Shown here piece by piece: positions 45,080-53,451 of a DNA stretch of 64,000 nucleotides. This DNA is from Pseudomonadales bacterium (GTDB taxonomy: Bacteria > Pseudomonadota > Gammaproteobacteria > Pseudomonadales > Azotimanducaceae): positions 45,596-109,595 of the forward strand of contig JAHRVQ010000062.1 in NCBI GenBank assembly GCA_019090615.1, written 5' to 3'. Below the pieces are notes generated by a model, which saw only the letters and a program-made list of their open reading frames with translations, searched no databases and had not been told where the DNA came from. A program made the position numbers and the translations under genes. Every line of letters starts with the position of its first letter. The stretch's first letter is position 1.

Positions 45080-46191
45080 AACGAGCGAATTACCTGGACC
45101 TGCTCAACAAAAGCAACACTTGCCTGCACGGCAGTTTGGGTATCACTTGCCAACCTGAATTCTGCCTCCCCAATAGATTCATTGAGCACAGAAACCGACA
45201 GGATATCGCCATCACTTGGCACACCAATTTGTGCTAACGAAACACAGCGGATGCTAATATCAGCGCAATAGATACGATTAGTTGCCTGGATGTTAACCAG
45301 CGGGATATCCGCATGCGCACCAGCCACCGCCAACTTCATGACACCAGGGATTCGGAACGGGTTGTTCATTGTATCAACGAAGTCTATTTGTGTTTGCACC
45401 TCATCGTCTCTAAAGGTACAAAGATAAGTTCCATCCTGCCACACCATTAAAGCTTCGGACAAGGTCGTATGTGCGGCACAATCGGTTAAGCGAGTATAAA
45501 CGGCTGCATACCGTTGTGTCCTGTCTGGAACGATAATCGCCCATACCCAGCCGAAATCCCTGCCCCATAAAAACTCGCCCCAATTATGATCGTGATAAGC
45601 CGCCGCCTGACTAATCGTAAACTGCCTACCCTGCCAACTGATCTGGCCGTTGGCCACAAGCCTCGGAACACCAATCCACTTAAGGTGCGCTGAATGATCA
45701 AGCGACACTGTATTAGCAAACACCCCGTCTACCGCCGGCACCAAATCAAGATTAATTATGCCCTGCGAGCCCTGAAATCGCACTTGATAATACCCATCAC
45801 GGTAGTCAAAATAGCTTTGTTGATTACCTAGCCGCAGCTCCCCAGGGACTACTTCTGGCCCCGGCAACTCAATCACCTCACCTTGCCAGCCATCGCCCTG
45901 GTTGATCAATATAGTGAGTCGTAGCGTTTGTTGAGCTAACCCCCTTGCATTTTGATTCATCAGGCTAAAATTAATGAGTATGTGCGCCTCATCTGAAAAA
46001 ATCAGAAAGTGAAACCATTCCTTAGCTGTAGCTGCTGCTGAGGCGCGCACATAATTCGACCTCACAGCATTGGAAAATACTTTTTCTGACGAATTTGAAA
46101 CTTTTGAAACTATAGAACCAGAAGTTAAGACCGAGGCTTTAGCATTGACATTGGCATACCGAGAGTCAGAGTCAGAATCAGTTCGCGACAT
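45076..46191 (-). CDS. CrtC/AttH-like lipocalin-fold protein (carotenoid hydratase or cyclase relative)
   Basis: A 371-residue protein of the CrtC/AttH type (hydroxyneurosporene synthase superfamily). The key motif is YHDHNWGEFLWGRDFGWVWA (about 195-214), and the upstream part WFHFLIFSDEAHILINFS is the usual N-terminal barrel. Relatives add water to carotenoids; others with this fold cyclise isoprenoids. The Asp and His of HDHNWG are intact, so activity is likely. Neighbouring polyprenyl synthase supports an isoprenoid substrate. The ATG at 46191 overlaps the upstream stop (TGATG). The N-terminal Ser/Asp-rich 40 residues are of unknown role. Confidence 0.78.
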   Translation of the reverse strand: MSRTDSDSDSRYANVNAKASVLTSGSIVSKVSNSSEKVFSNAVRSNYVRASAAATAKEWFHFLIFSDEAHILINFSLMNQNARGLAQQTLRLTILINQGDGWQGEVIELPGPEVVPGELRLGNQQSYFDYRDGYYQVRFQGSQGIINLDLVPAVDGVFANTVSLDHSAHLKWIGVPRLVANGQISWQGRQFTISQAAAYHDHNWGEFLWGRDFGWVWAIIVPDRTQRYAAVYTRLTDCAAHTTLSEALMVWQDGTYLCTFRDDEVQTQIDFVDTMNNPFRIPGVMKLAVAGAHADIPLVNIQATNRIYCADISIRCVSLAQIGVPSDGDILSVSVLNESIGEAEFRLASDTQTAVQASVAFVEQVQVIRSL

Positions 46192-46487
46192 CAACGGAAT
46201 AGATTCGCTGGCATTTTTAGCGGCGTCTTATCATCATTAGAAAAAGACTTAGACGGATGATTAGACGGTAGTTCTGCGCCGATACCAGCTAACCAACGAC
46301 TGGTTTTTTTCTGTAGTGATAGCACCCCCAGTACCACCCATACGATTTCGTCATTTTGCTGCAATTCTGCGCCTTCAACAGCGGTCATTTCCAGACATTG
46401 ATCGATTTTATCTAGCTTAACCTTTAAACCAAATAACGCATCGATAAGCGAATTATTTGCTGCTCGTTTTGGCGTGAGATCTTTCAT
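46191..46487 (-). CDS. Small protein of unknown function in isoprenoid cluster
   Basis: A 98-residue soluble protein, not recognised. The first half is helical (SLIDALFGLKVKLDKIDQCLE), then a hydrophobic stretch EIVWVVLGVLSLQKKTSRWL that is too short and polar for a clear membrane helix, then a charged tail. I chose the ATG at 46487 because AGGGGA lies nine bases before it. It overlaps the CrtC-like gene (TGATG) and is 5 bases from the gene upstream, so it surely belongs to the operon and is likely a partner of one of its enzymes. Confidence 0.6.
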   Translation of the reverse strand: MKDLTPKRAANNSLIDALFGLKVKLDKIDQCLEMTAVEGAELQQNDEIVWVVLGVLSLQKKTSRWLAGIGAELPSNHPSKSFSNDDKTPLKMPANLFR

Positions 46488-46492
46488 GGCGA

Positions 46493-46861
46493 TCAATCCC
46501 CTGGTACGGTATTTGAATATAGTTTTTTCAGTAACTCATCAATATTATTTTCGTTTGCTGCCAGAAAAATGGCATCAATAAAGCTAGATGGCAAAGGCCC
46601 CTGTGGTTTTTCATCCAGCATCCAGCCACTGGATAACTCCCAGACTAACCGTAACCGGTTGGCAAGTTCAGAATTTTTCACTCGTGGCACAGCTACTTTA
46701 CCCGCCTCAGTTGCAGCAAACCTTTTACCCTCGGCCAACAGACTACTATATGCCGCCTGCGCGGCCACAGGGTGCTTTAGAATCACCTGTCTGATTTCAG
46801 CAAGGATATTATCCAGCTGCATGGCCTCACTATTGATCCCAATAGCCGGAATGCCTTCCAT
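46493..46861 (-). CDS. Small helical protein of unknown function in isoprenoid cluster
   Basis: A 122-residue soluble protein, not recognised. It is helical throughout: LDNILAEIRQVILKHPVAAQ, then KNSELANRLRLVWELSSGWM and SSFIDAIFLAANENNIDELL. It has no cysteine and no metal motif. The ATG at 46861 lacks a clear ribosome site; the ATG at 46822 is another choice. It is followed by the 98-residue protein with a gap of only 5 bases. Function unknown. Confidence 0.6.
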   Translation of the reverse strand: MEGIPAIGINSEAMQLDNILAEIRQVILKHPVAAQAAYSSLLAEGKRFAATEAGKVAVPRVKNSELANRLRLVWELSSGWMLDEKPQGPLPSSFIDAIFLAANENNIDELLKKLYSNTVPGD

Positions 46862-47023
46862 ATTTATGGTATCTTTAATACTGATTTATGACTCCTTATC
46901 ACTACTGACAGATTCCTTAGCATGGCTTTGGCGCAAAGGCATTTGGCTGTACCTGATCAGCCTAACAATTACTCGACTCGAACCAACAATCACTCTTAGC
47001 CGCCTTTTCATTTACCAGGATCA

Positions 47024-47653
47024 TCAATCAATGCTAGCAAAATCAATATGCACCCAAAGCTTACTCACCAGCTGATTAGCCTGGTCGCGCATATCAACAC
47101 AAAACTCTAGCGTTTGCGGTCGAATAAAACTCGACCCTGGTTCAAAGCGAATATGTACCACAGAAGATTCACCTGGTTGCAATGCCAGCGTTGAGGGGAT
47201 TAGGTTAACATCGGCGGACCAATCTACGCCAATTTTTTTAAACGGCGGTTGTATTTCAAAATGCACGTCGAGGGGTGCCTGTTTATCATTGACGGCAATA
47301 AACTTACCACCGGTTGCTCGGTCCATCGCCAGCAAACGAACCTCTTGTTGCAAGGGCGACCATTCAAGGGCCTGTGCCTGTTGTTCATCTGCTGTCCATC
47401 GCTCCCGCCGGGTATTATCCTCAACCGCTAGATGTTGCTGAGAAATAATGCCTTCCAGTTCCGTTAGACGGTTTTTTAATTGCTTTAAATCAGGCAAACC
47501 AGCATCTGTTGATGGCGCACTGGATACCCCGTCCAGCATACCCCCTAGCTTTGACTGGCCTGAATTCTGCGGCTCTGCATCACCTTTTAACAAGGCCTCT
47601 AACGAGCCACTATTTACCGCCATTAATACTTTGAGGGGGTCTACTAAGTCCAT
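47024..47653 (-). CDS. Unknown protein with coiled coil and Ig-like C-terminal domain, isoprenoid cluster
   Basis: A 209-residue protein, not recognised. After a low-complexity start, LPDLKQLKNRLTELEGIISQ is a likely coiled coil. Residues about 110-205 form a beta sandwich: PLDVHFEIQPPFKKIGVDW, STLALQPGESSVVHIRFEPG and FIRPQTLEFCVDMRDQ resemble Ig-like domains of the ASPM/SPD-2/hydin or MSP type. No signal peptide is seen, so it is cytoplasmic, perhaps a scaffold. It starts 2 bases after the polyprenyl synthase stop. A 162-base gap without a gene follows it. Confidence 0.6.
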   Translation of the reverse strand: MDLVDPLKVLMAVNSGSLEALLKGDAEPQNSGQSKLGGMLDGVSSAPSTDAGLPDLKQLKNRLTELEGIISQQHLAVEDNTRRERWTADEQQAQALEWSPLQQEVRLLAMDRATGGKFIAVNDKQAPLDVHFEIQPPFKKIGVDWSADVNLIPSTLALQPGESSVVHIRFEPGSSFIRPQTLEFCVDMRDQANQLVSKLWVHIDFASID

Positions 47654-47655
47654 AA

Positions 47656-48801
47656 TTATCGCTCGCGTTCAATCGTATAATGCAATAGTGTTTCAAGAAA
47701 ATCTTTATGTGTTGAGTCAGGTAAAAATTTACCGGCCGAATGCCAATATTGCCAGGCTCTGCGCAGATGCCGCGCAGCAACAGCATTGGCATAGGCTATA
47801 GCTGAATAGTTTTCTATCAACTGTCTTAAAAACAACACATCTGCCGCAGTCTTAAATTGCTTATCCTGTTGCTGCTGTAATACCCGCAACGCCTTATTTG
47901 AGTCGGCTTTATCAAGCAGATTTGCGGCCACCAATGAGGCAATCACAAGCTCTGCGGCGGCGTTATTTTGTGGGCGGTATTTATGCAATATAGCTCGCGC
48001 CCGCACTCTTTCTTCAGCGCTTGCGCAGGACAATGCATGAATCAACATCAAACTATATTTGCCTTCCCATAAATCACCATTGGCCTCTTTACCATAAGCC
48101 GCCTCATTAGCATCTATATTAAGCACATCATCTTTGATCTGAAAGGCGACTCCCAGATGCAATGCAAACCGCCGTAGTATCGATAAGCAGGCAGTATCTG
48201 CTCCCGCAGCTATAGCGCCAGTTTCTATGGGGGCAATAAATGAGTACCAACAGGTTTTTTTATAGACGATTCTGATGTAGTCCTTACGCGTAGGGAATTC
48301 TTGTTGGCGAAAAATCCAGTCAAGCTCCAGATTTTGTCCCTCTGCTGACTCCCTTGTCATACGGCTAATTACATCAAGAATTCGAATCGCCCGGCCAAGA
48401 CCAATGCGTTGCATATTATTCAATAAAGGCTGCATGCACAGCGCGAGAATACCATCGCCAACATTGACAGCTATTGGCACGCCATATTTCATATGCAGCG
48501 TGGTTTCATTTCTTCGTTGCTCGGACCCATCCTCTACATCATCATGAATCAAAAAAGCATTATGGTATAACTCAAGCACCGCCGCTGTAGGTAGTGCATC
48601 ATTGGCAGACCCACCAAAAGCCCGACAGGTAGCCAGACATAATCCAGGCCGTAACCCCTTACCGTGACGTAATGGGTATTCCATGACCAGGTCATACAGA
48701 CCGCCCGCATGCCGAGTCTCAGGTAACATCCGCCTAATCTCTTCATTTACTTCGTGCTTGACTCTCTGAAGATAAGCCGTGAGATCGAAACTGCTTGTCA
48801 A
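47656..48801 (-). CDS. Polyprenyl (trans-isoprenyl) diphosphate synthase family protein
   Basis: A 381-residue all-helical prenyltransferase that would condense IPP with an allylic diphosphate. The first Asp-rich motif is FLIHDDVEDGSEQRR (DDxxD, about residues 86-90). The second is FQIKDDVLNIDA, with Asn in place of the last Asp. KGLRPGLCLATCRAFGG carries the basic diphosphate-binding part. Chain length cannot be read safely. I chose the TTG at 48801 because AGGGGG lies five bases before it; a GTG at 48885 has no ribosome site. It is the first gene of the operon, and its product presumably feeds the CrtC-like, FAD and P450 enzymes. The C-terminal 90 residues beyond the fold are unusual. Confidence 0.9.
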   Translation of the reverse strand: MTSSFDLTAYLQRVKHEVNEEIRRMLPETRHAGGLYDLVMEYPLRHGKGLRPGLCLATCRAFGGSANDALPTAAVLELYHNAFLIHDDVEDGSEQRRNETTLHMKYGVPIAVNVGDGILALCMQPLLNNMQRIGLGRAIRILDVISRMTRESAEGQNLELDWIFRQQEFPTRKDYIRIVYKKTCWYSFIAPIETGAIAAGADTACLSILRRFALHLGVAFQIKDDVLNIDANEAAYGKEANGDLWEGKYSLMLIHALSCASAEERVRARAILHKYRPQNNAAAELVIASLVAANLLDKADSNKALRVLQQQQDKQFKTAADVLFLRQLIENYSAIAYANAVAARHLRRAWQYWHSAGKFLPDSTHKDFLETLLHYTIERER

Positions 48802-48840
48802 TTTGCCCCCTGCTTTGCCCCTGCGACACTGCGCCCAACT

Positions 48841-48872
48841 CGAATAGTCAGGGATAAACAAACAATTGTCAA
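48841..48872 (-). promoter_or_regulatory. Possible sigma-70 promoter of the isoprenoid operon
   Basis: On the minus strand a perfect TTGACA (48872-48867) is followed by a poor -10 (GACTAT, 48849-48844) at a 17-base spacing. It would start transcription about 40 bases before the chosen TTG at 48801. Confidence 0.35.
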
Positions 48873-49134
48873 CCCAGCCCAGCACTATTGGATTAGGCTG
48901 ACAAGCATTAAAAAACGCACCGACAATTGATTATCCGGGGCATTCGTATGACAAATTGTCCTCTGCAAACCTTGCAATTTATCAGTCAATGAAGGAATTA
49001 CTAATATCAAGTATATCTCCAGAAAAACCACCAAAAAATGACCATGGAAGCCCCTCGTAAGATGAAACCGTACACGAGTTCTGTTACTGTAAATGCCTAA
49101 TTTTTAACCTACAAGGTGTGCAGAAAGCACCCAA
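48873..49134. other. Divergent control region between isoprenoid operon and regulator gene
   Basis: With the promoter region above, this gap of 333 bases carries no gene. It has three related ACAATTG/ACAAATTG palindromic elements: 48862-48869 (ACAATTGT), 48921-48930 and 48950-48960 (GACAAATTGTC). They are roughly 60 and 30 bases apart and could be sites for a regulator that controls both directions. Confidence 0.35.
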
Positions 49135-50640
49135 ATGGAAAACGCACGCACCCAGTTTCAGCGAGATTTTTATCATTTATTGCTCCAGATGAGCAGCCGC
49201 AAAAAAGACCTAAAAATCATTCTCAAAGACGCCCTCAAGCTGATCGCCACAATCTCTGACGCCGAGCAGGGCTACCTGGAAATACGCGATGAAGACGACA
49301 GTTGTATCTACCAGTCTTTCAGCATTACTGATGATGAGGTTAAAAACCTTCAGACGACCATCTCAAGCGGTATTATTGCCGAGGCGATCAAAACTCGGCA
49401 GATCATTCTAGTTTCTTCCGCACTGCTGGACGAACGGTTTAATAGCCTCAAAAGCGTGCAGATGATGAATATTGAAGCTGTTTTATGTGTACCGTTTTTT
49501 GGTCTGCAAACCCGTGGCGTCCTATATTTGCAAGGTGATCGCGGTTTCAAATCAAATGCAGAGAAAATCAAACTCGATAGCGAACTATTCGCCCTGCATG
49601 TATCACCATTGCTTGACCAGCTACTATTCGAACAAGAGCACCTGGCCGATAAAAAACCCATTCACAGTCTACGTAAAAACTATCAGTTACAGGACGTCAT
49701 CGGTCAAAGTCCGGTATTGGTGGAAACACTAAAGTCCGCCATGATGGTCGCCCCGCTTGAGGTAACCACATTATTACTCGGCGAAACCGGCACAGGTAAA
49801 AATCAACTAGCCAAGCTTATTCATCAACACAGCAATCGCAAAGATGCACCCTTTGTAGAAATCAACTGCGGCGCACTACCCGATACATTGATTGAAAACG
49901 AACTTTTTGGCGCTGTACCTGGCGGACATTCTAGCGCCACCAAAACCATTACCGGCAAAATAACTGCGGCGGACGGTGGCACGCTTTTTCTTGATGAAAT
50001 AGGCGACTTGCCGCTCGACTCACAAGCAAAACTGCTGCAGTTCATTGAGTCAGGCAATTACTACCCGCTGGGCTCATCTAAAATGCACTCGTCAGACGTG
50101 AGGCTTATTTTTGCCACCAACAGGCACCTGCCAAAGCAGATGGAAGCAGGTGCCTTTCGTCAGGATCTTTATTATAGAATTAACTTCTTCGAAATCACTG
50201 TCCCACCACTGCGCGAAAGACATGTCGATATTCCATTATTAGTCGAGCAATTCATTGCAGAATGTTGTCAAAAAAACAATTTCCCGGCCATTGTAGCCAG
50301 TCCAGAAGTAATCACCATGTTGCAAACCAGCCAGTGGCCCGGCAATGTGCGCGAACTGCAGAACACAGTACAACGAGCTTGCATCAAAACCCGTCTGGAT
50401 GGCAGCGCGACAATTTACAATAAACACCTGGAATTAAATCTCACTACCACGCCAGCTGGCAATTCGCTAACCGAAAAAGACTTCCAGAAAGCAACCTTAC
50501 AATTCCAACAACAATTTCTGAAAGATAAATTACACGCAACCGACTGGAATGTCAGTCAAACCGCCAAAGAACTCGGACTATCAAGGTCTCATGTCCACAA
50601 TTTAATTAATTCCTTTCAACTGGTACGTACCAGCAAATAA
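49135..50640 (+). CDS. Enhancer-binding-type transcriptional regulator (GAF-AAA-Fis HTH) with degenerate GAFTGA loop
   Basis: A 501-residue regulator. Residues about 25-165 form a GAF sensor, about 185-420 a bacterial enhancer-binding AAA domain, and about 455-500 a Fis-type HTH (NVSQTAKELGLSRSHVHNLI). Walker A is GETGTGKN (about 216) and Walker B GGTLFLDEIGD (about 282). Where the sigma-54 contact loop GAFTGA should stand, it has PGGHSSATKT (about 262-271). The arginine fingers and sensor parts (FRQDLYYRINFFEITVPPLRER) are intact. Such variants occur with FHA or GAF domains in myxobacteria. Normal sigma-54 activation is therefore doubtful. It is divergent from the isoprenoid operon and upstream of the ECF-like factor. 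Confidence 0.9.
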   Translation: MENARTQFQRDFYHLLLQMSSRKKDLKIILKDALKLIATISDAEQGYLEIRDEDDSCIYQSFSITDDEVKNLQTTISSGIIAEAIKTRQIILVSSALLDERFNSLKSVQMMNIEAVLCVPFFGLQTRGVLYLQGDRGFKSNAEKIKLDSELFALHVSPLLDQLLFEQEHLADKKPIHSLRKNYQLQDVIGQSPVLVETLKSAMMVAPLEVTTLLLGETGTGKNQLAKLIHQHSNRKDAPFVEINCGALPDTLIENELFGAVPGGHSSATKTITGKITAADGGTLFLDEIGDLPLDSQAKLLQFIESGNYYPLGSSKMHSSDVRLIFATNRHLPKQMEAGAFRQDLYYRINFFEITVPPLRERHVDIPLLVEQFIAECCQKNNFPAIVASPEVITMLQTSQWPGNVRELQNTVQRACIKTRLDGSATIYNKHLELNLTTTPAGNSLTEKDFQKATLQFQQQFLKDKLHATDWNVSQTAKELGLSRSHVHNLINSFQLVRTSK

Positions 50641-50918
50641 TTTTAAATAATTCACTGGAAGGATTAACGCGCCAGGAGCACTCTCCTAATCATGCAGGTG
50701 CCACTGCCGATCATCTAAATTTATTGGATAAAGACTTATTGGAGCGGGCTTCTTAAAGAAGCATGGCTAAAAAAGCCTGATTGAAAAGCCTAGTTAAAAC
50801 CATCCAGTTCAGGTCTTTTGTAAAACATCAGCCGAGCAGATGCCCTTCAAAACTTGCTGCTCTGATGTATACGCCGCTGAAAAAAAGCGCATTTATACCC
50901 CCTGAGCCAATAATTATA

Positions 50919-50940
50919 ACTGTCCAATATCCTGGACAGT
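50919..50940. promoter_or_regulatory. Inverted repeat, likely activator site upstream of ECF-like factor
   Basis: ACTGTCCA and TGGACAGT form a perfect 8-bp inverted repeat with a six-base spacer. It lies about 80 bases upstream of the sigma-54-like promoter, the distance expected of an enhancer site. The regulator encoded just upstream is the obvious candidate to bind it. Confidence 0.5.
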
Positions 50941-51020
50941 GTCTTTTTGATTGGTCACTCCAGCACAACTGGCAGCGCAAGAAAAACCCTAAGTCTTTGT
51001 TTTAACTAACATTTATAAAC

Positions 51021-51036
51021 TGGCATATTCCTTGAG
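51021..51036 (+). promoter_or_regulatory. Sigma-54-like -24/-12 element
   Basis: TGGCATATTCCTTGAG has the TGGCA and TTG blocks at exact sigma-54 spacing, but -12 reads GA, not GC. It lies about 40 bases before the ATG at 51075. Confidence 0.4.
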
Positions 51037-51074
51037 TTGTATTCTCCCAATAACAACCATTGGGCGGACATAAA

Positions 51075-51659
51075 ATGAACAATAAAATCGATTCCGAAAC
51101 TTCAATATCCCTCGTTAAGGCAATATCCGACGGTTGCCCCGAAACTGAAGAACAATTTGTTAATATCTATCGACCCAGCATACTCACAAAGCTCATTGGA
51201 ATGACCCAAGACCGCGCTCGAGCTGAAGATATAACCCAGGAAACACTGATCATTGTTTTGCAAAAAATTCGCAATGACGAGATCAGAGAACCAAAAAAAC
51301 TAACCGGCTTTGTCCATCAGACCGCTAAATATTGTTATTTCGGCTGGCTAAGAAAACTAGAAAATCAAATTGAGCTCCGAGAACAATTCAATGATATTCC
51401 CTCCACCGCGGCCAACGCAGAAAATTTTCATATCGACCACCAACGGGAAAAATTTCTACATCTCTCCATCAATAAAATGCGCGTCACCCGAGATCGAGAG
51501 ATCTTGTCCAGGCACTATATCCACGGTCAGAGTAAACCAGAAATTTGCGCCGCCCTGTTATTACCGGTTAATAGTTATGATCGTGTGATCTGTCGAGCGC
51601 GATTAAGATTACGCGAAAATATGAGTACTCGACAAGAATTTGCAGAACATTGCGCCTAA
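51075..51659 (+). CDS. ECF-like sigma-70 family factor
   Basis: A 194-residue RNA polymerase sigma factor. Region 2 is visible in LTKLIGMTQDRARAEDITQETLI, and region 4 in REILSRHYIHGQSKPEICAALL and NSYDRVICRARLRLRENM. The region-2 motif DRARAEDITQET is the core-binding part. I chose the ATG at 51075, which has GGGCGGA upstream, over a TTG at 51060. No anti-sigma gene is beside it. It follows the enhancer-binding-type regulator, so the two may form a cascade that turns on the isoprenoid cluster; this is inference. Confidence 0.85.
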   Translation: MNNKIDSETSISLVKAISDGCPETEEQFVNIYRPSILTKLIGMTQDRARAEDITQETLIIVLQKIRNDEIREPKKLTGFVHQTAKYCYFGWLRKLENQIELREQFNDIPSTAANAENFHIDHQREKFLHLSINKMRVTRDREILSRHYIHGQSKPEICAALLLPVNSYDRVICRARLRLRENMSTRQEFAEHCA

Positions 51660-51689
51660 TACGGTTAAAGGCGTTGCCATTAAATCTCC

Positions 51690-51850
51690 AGCTGAAACCT
51701 TAGCTGAAACCTTAGTAGCAAGCGTTTACAACAACCGGAAATTAACTTTGGCCCTGACAAAATTTACCAGCCAACCTGCCTATATTGACTCTAGAGCATC
51801 CACTCTAGAGCATGGACTCAAGAGCATGGACTCAAGAGCCAAAAGCAAAG
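51690..51850. repeat. Two short tandem repeats after the sigma factor gene
   Basis: AGCTGAAACCTT is present twice (51690-51713). From 51788 a 14-bp unit ACTCTAGAGCATGG (with C/A changes) runs for about 3.7 copies to about 51840. Both lie between the sigma factor stop and the convergent MATE gene. Confidence 0.8.
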
Positions 51851-51854
51851 TGTA

Positions 51855-53228
51855 TTAATACTTCGCTAACAATTGAATATGATTAATATTATTCGAAAGC
51901 CAGTACAACCTGGCCACAGAAAATATTGCCACAAACACCAAAGCAAGAATTAGCCCAATCCAGAAGCCATATACACCCAGCGGTTGCCCTAACCAACCAA
52001 ACCCAAGACACAACGCTATTGGCAGACCAAAAACCCAATACCCAACCAGGGTAAAAATCATCGGCACCCGGGTATCTTTATACCCTCGCAAAACCCCAAT
52101 TGCAGTGGCCTGGCAATTATCAAACAACTGAAATACTGCCACAAAAAGCATAAGGGTGGCCGCCAAATTCAGCACCTCAGTCTCTGCAGTGTATAGCCCC
52201 GCTAACCACTTACGCCCCAGAACCACAACAGCAATTGATGCCAACGCCACTACCAGGGTACTCACCATAGCCACCTTCGCTGAAAGCCGTGCATCCGTAT
52301 ATCGCTCGGCACCTACGTTGAGACCAATTCTTATGGATGCGGCGATACCAATAGCCAACGGCAACATAAAGGAAATACCACCTATGCTCATCGCAATGCT
52401 ATGGGAGGCCACCACATCAGCGCCATATCGACCCAGCAGCACGGTTATGAAGGTAAAAAGCCCAATTTCAAAAAATAATGTCGCACCAATTGGAATACCA
52501 ATAATGAGTAGCTTTTTGATCAACGGCAATTTAGGCCAACTAAAATGACTATACCAACCGACATTCTGAAAACGACGCCGACTGACGATACAGATCATCA
52601 AAATTAGTTGAAACCACATCACAATCGCTGTCGCAAAACCGCAACCCACGCCACCCATCACAGGCAAACCGAAGTGACCATAAACAAAAATCGTATTCAG
52701 GGGTATTTTTAATAACAGCGCCAATGAGGCGATAAGCATCGCAGGCTTAGTAAAACCCATACCTTCCGCTAAAAAGCGCAATACAAAATACCCCATGATC
52801 GCAGGAATACCCCAGGCCGCCGCCTGAAGATAAGCCAGGGCTATCGTCACTGCTTCTGGATCAACCTGCATCGCGGCATAATAATAATTTGCATTCTTTA
52901 ACAGCCAGACGATCAATATTGACGCCAAAGCCGCGATCCATAGCGCCTGCCGAATCACTTCTCCCACCTCTGCCTCTCGCCCCGAACCTTTCAACTGAGC
53001 AACAGTGGGGGTCACAGCCTGCAAAAACCCCATCATCAGCATCATACACGGCCACAGAACAGCACCACCTATGGCCACCCCCGCCAAATCAACGGCACTA
53101 AAACGCCCTGCCATCACAGTATCAACAACGCCCATGCCCATTTGTGCAAGCTGCGCGGCCATCAATGGCAACGCCAACCTAATAAGAAGAATGAACTCTT
53201 TTTTTAGCTTCGAACCTTCCACACTCAA
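51855..53228 (-). CDS. MATE family efflux transporter (NorM-like)
   Basis: A 457-residue, 12-helix multidrug/toxin exporter driven by Na+ or H+. The first helix region LALPLMAAQLAQMGMGVVDTVMAGR and the second-half repeat GIPIGATLFFEIGLFTFITVLLG are the usual MATE marks. The start is uncertain: TTG at 53228, or GTG two codons later with AAAGG upstream. It could export a product of the neighbouring isoprenoid cluster or serve another role. The repeat at 51690 follows its end. Confidence 0.93.
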   Translation of the reverse strand: MSVEGSKLKKEFILLIRLALPLMAAQLAQMGMGVVDTVMAGRFSAVDLAGVAIGGAVLWPCMMLMMGFLQAVTPTVAQLKGSGREAEVGEVIRQALWIAALASILIVWLLKNANYYYAAMQVDPEAVTIALAYLQAAAWGIPAIMGYFVLRFLAEGMGFTKPAMLIASLALLLKIPLNTIFVYGHFGLPVMGGVGCGFATAIVMWFQLILMICIVSRRRFQNVGWYSHFSWPKLPLIKKLLIIGIPIGATLFFEIGLFTFITVLLGRYGADVVASHSIAMSIGGISFMLPLAIGIAASIRIGLNVGAERYTDARLSAKVAMVSTLVVALASIAVVVLGRKWLAGLYTAETEVLNLAATLMLFVAVFQLFDNCQATAIGVLRGYKDTRVPMIFTLVGYWVFGLPIALCLGFGWLGQPLGVYGFWIGLILALVFVAIFSVARLYWLSNNINHIQLLAKY

Positions 53229-53451
53229 CCTTTAACTTGTTCTTTCAACCAATCTTGTCACCACAGTCTGCCTGTCTATACCAGACGTCGCAAATAATCA
53301 CCTGCACATTATACTGTGCAGGGGAAATCCCCCGTTTTGCCTCCAACCCTGCGTTCAATAGCACTAGTGCAGACCACAGCAAAAAACCATAGAATCAACT
53401 TCATACTAAAACGCAAATTTGTCACGGTTAACCAAAAGGCGTAAGCAAAAC

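Larger units (their letters stand above)
50641..51074. other. 434-base intergenic region before the ECF-like sigma factor
   Basis: No gene is called; a 74-codon open frame (50781-51005) lacks any known domain or ribosome site. The gap holds a short palindrome GCTTCTTAAAGAAGC (50748-50762), the long inverted repeat at 50919 and the sigma-54-like element at 51021. Confidence 0.5.

Noticed and set aside
50781..51005. 74-codon open frame on + before the ECF-like gene
   Set aside because: It covers the regulatory palindrome and has no domain or ribosome site.
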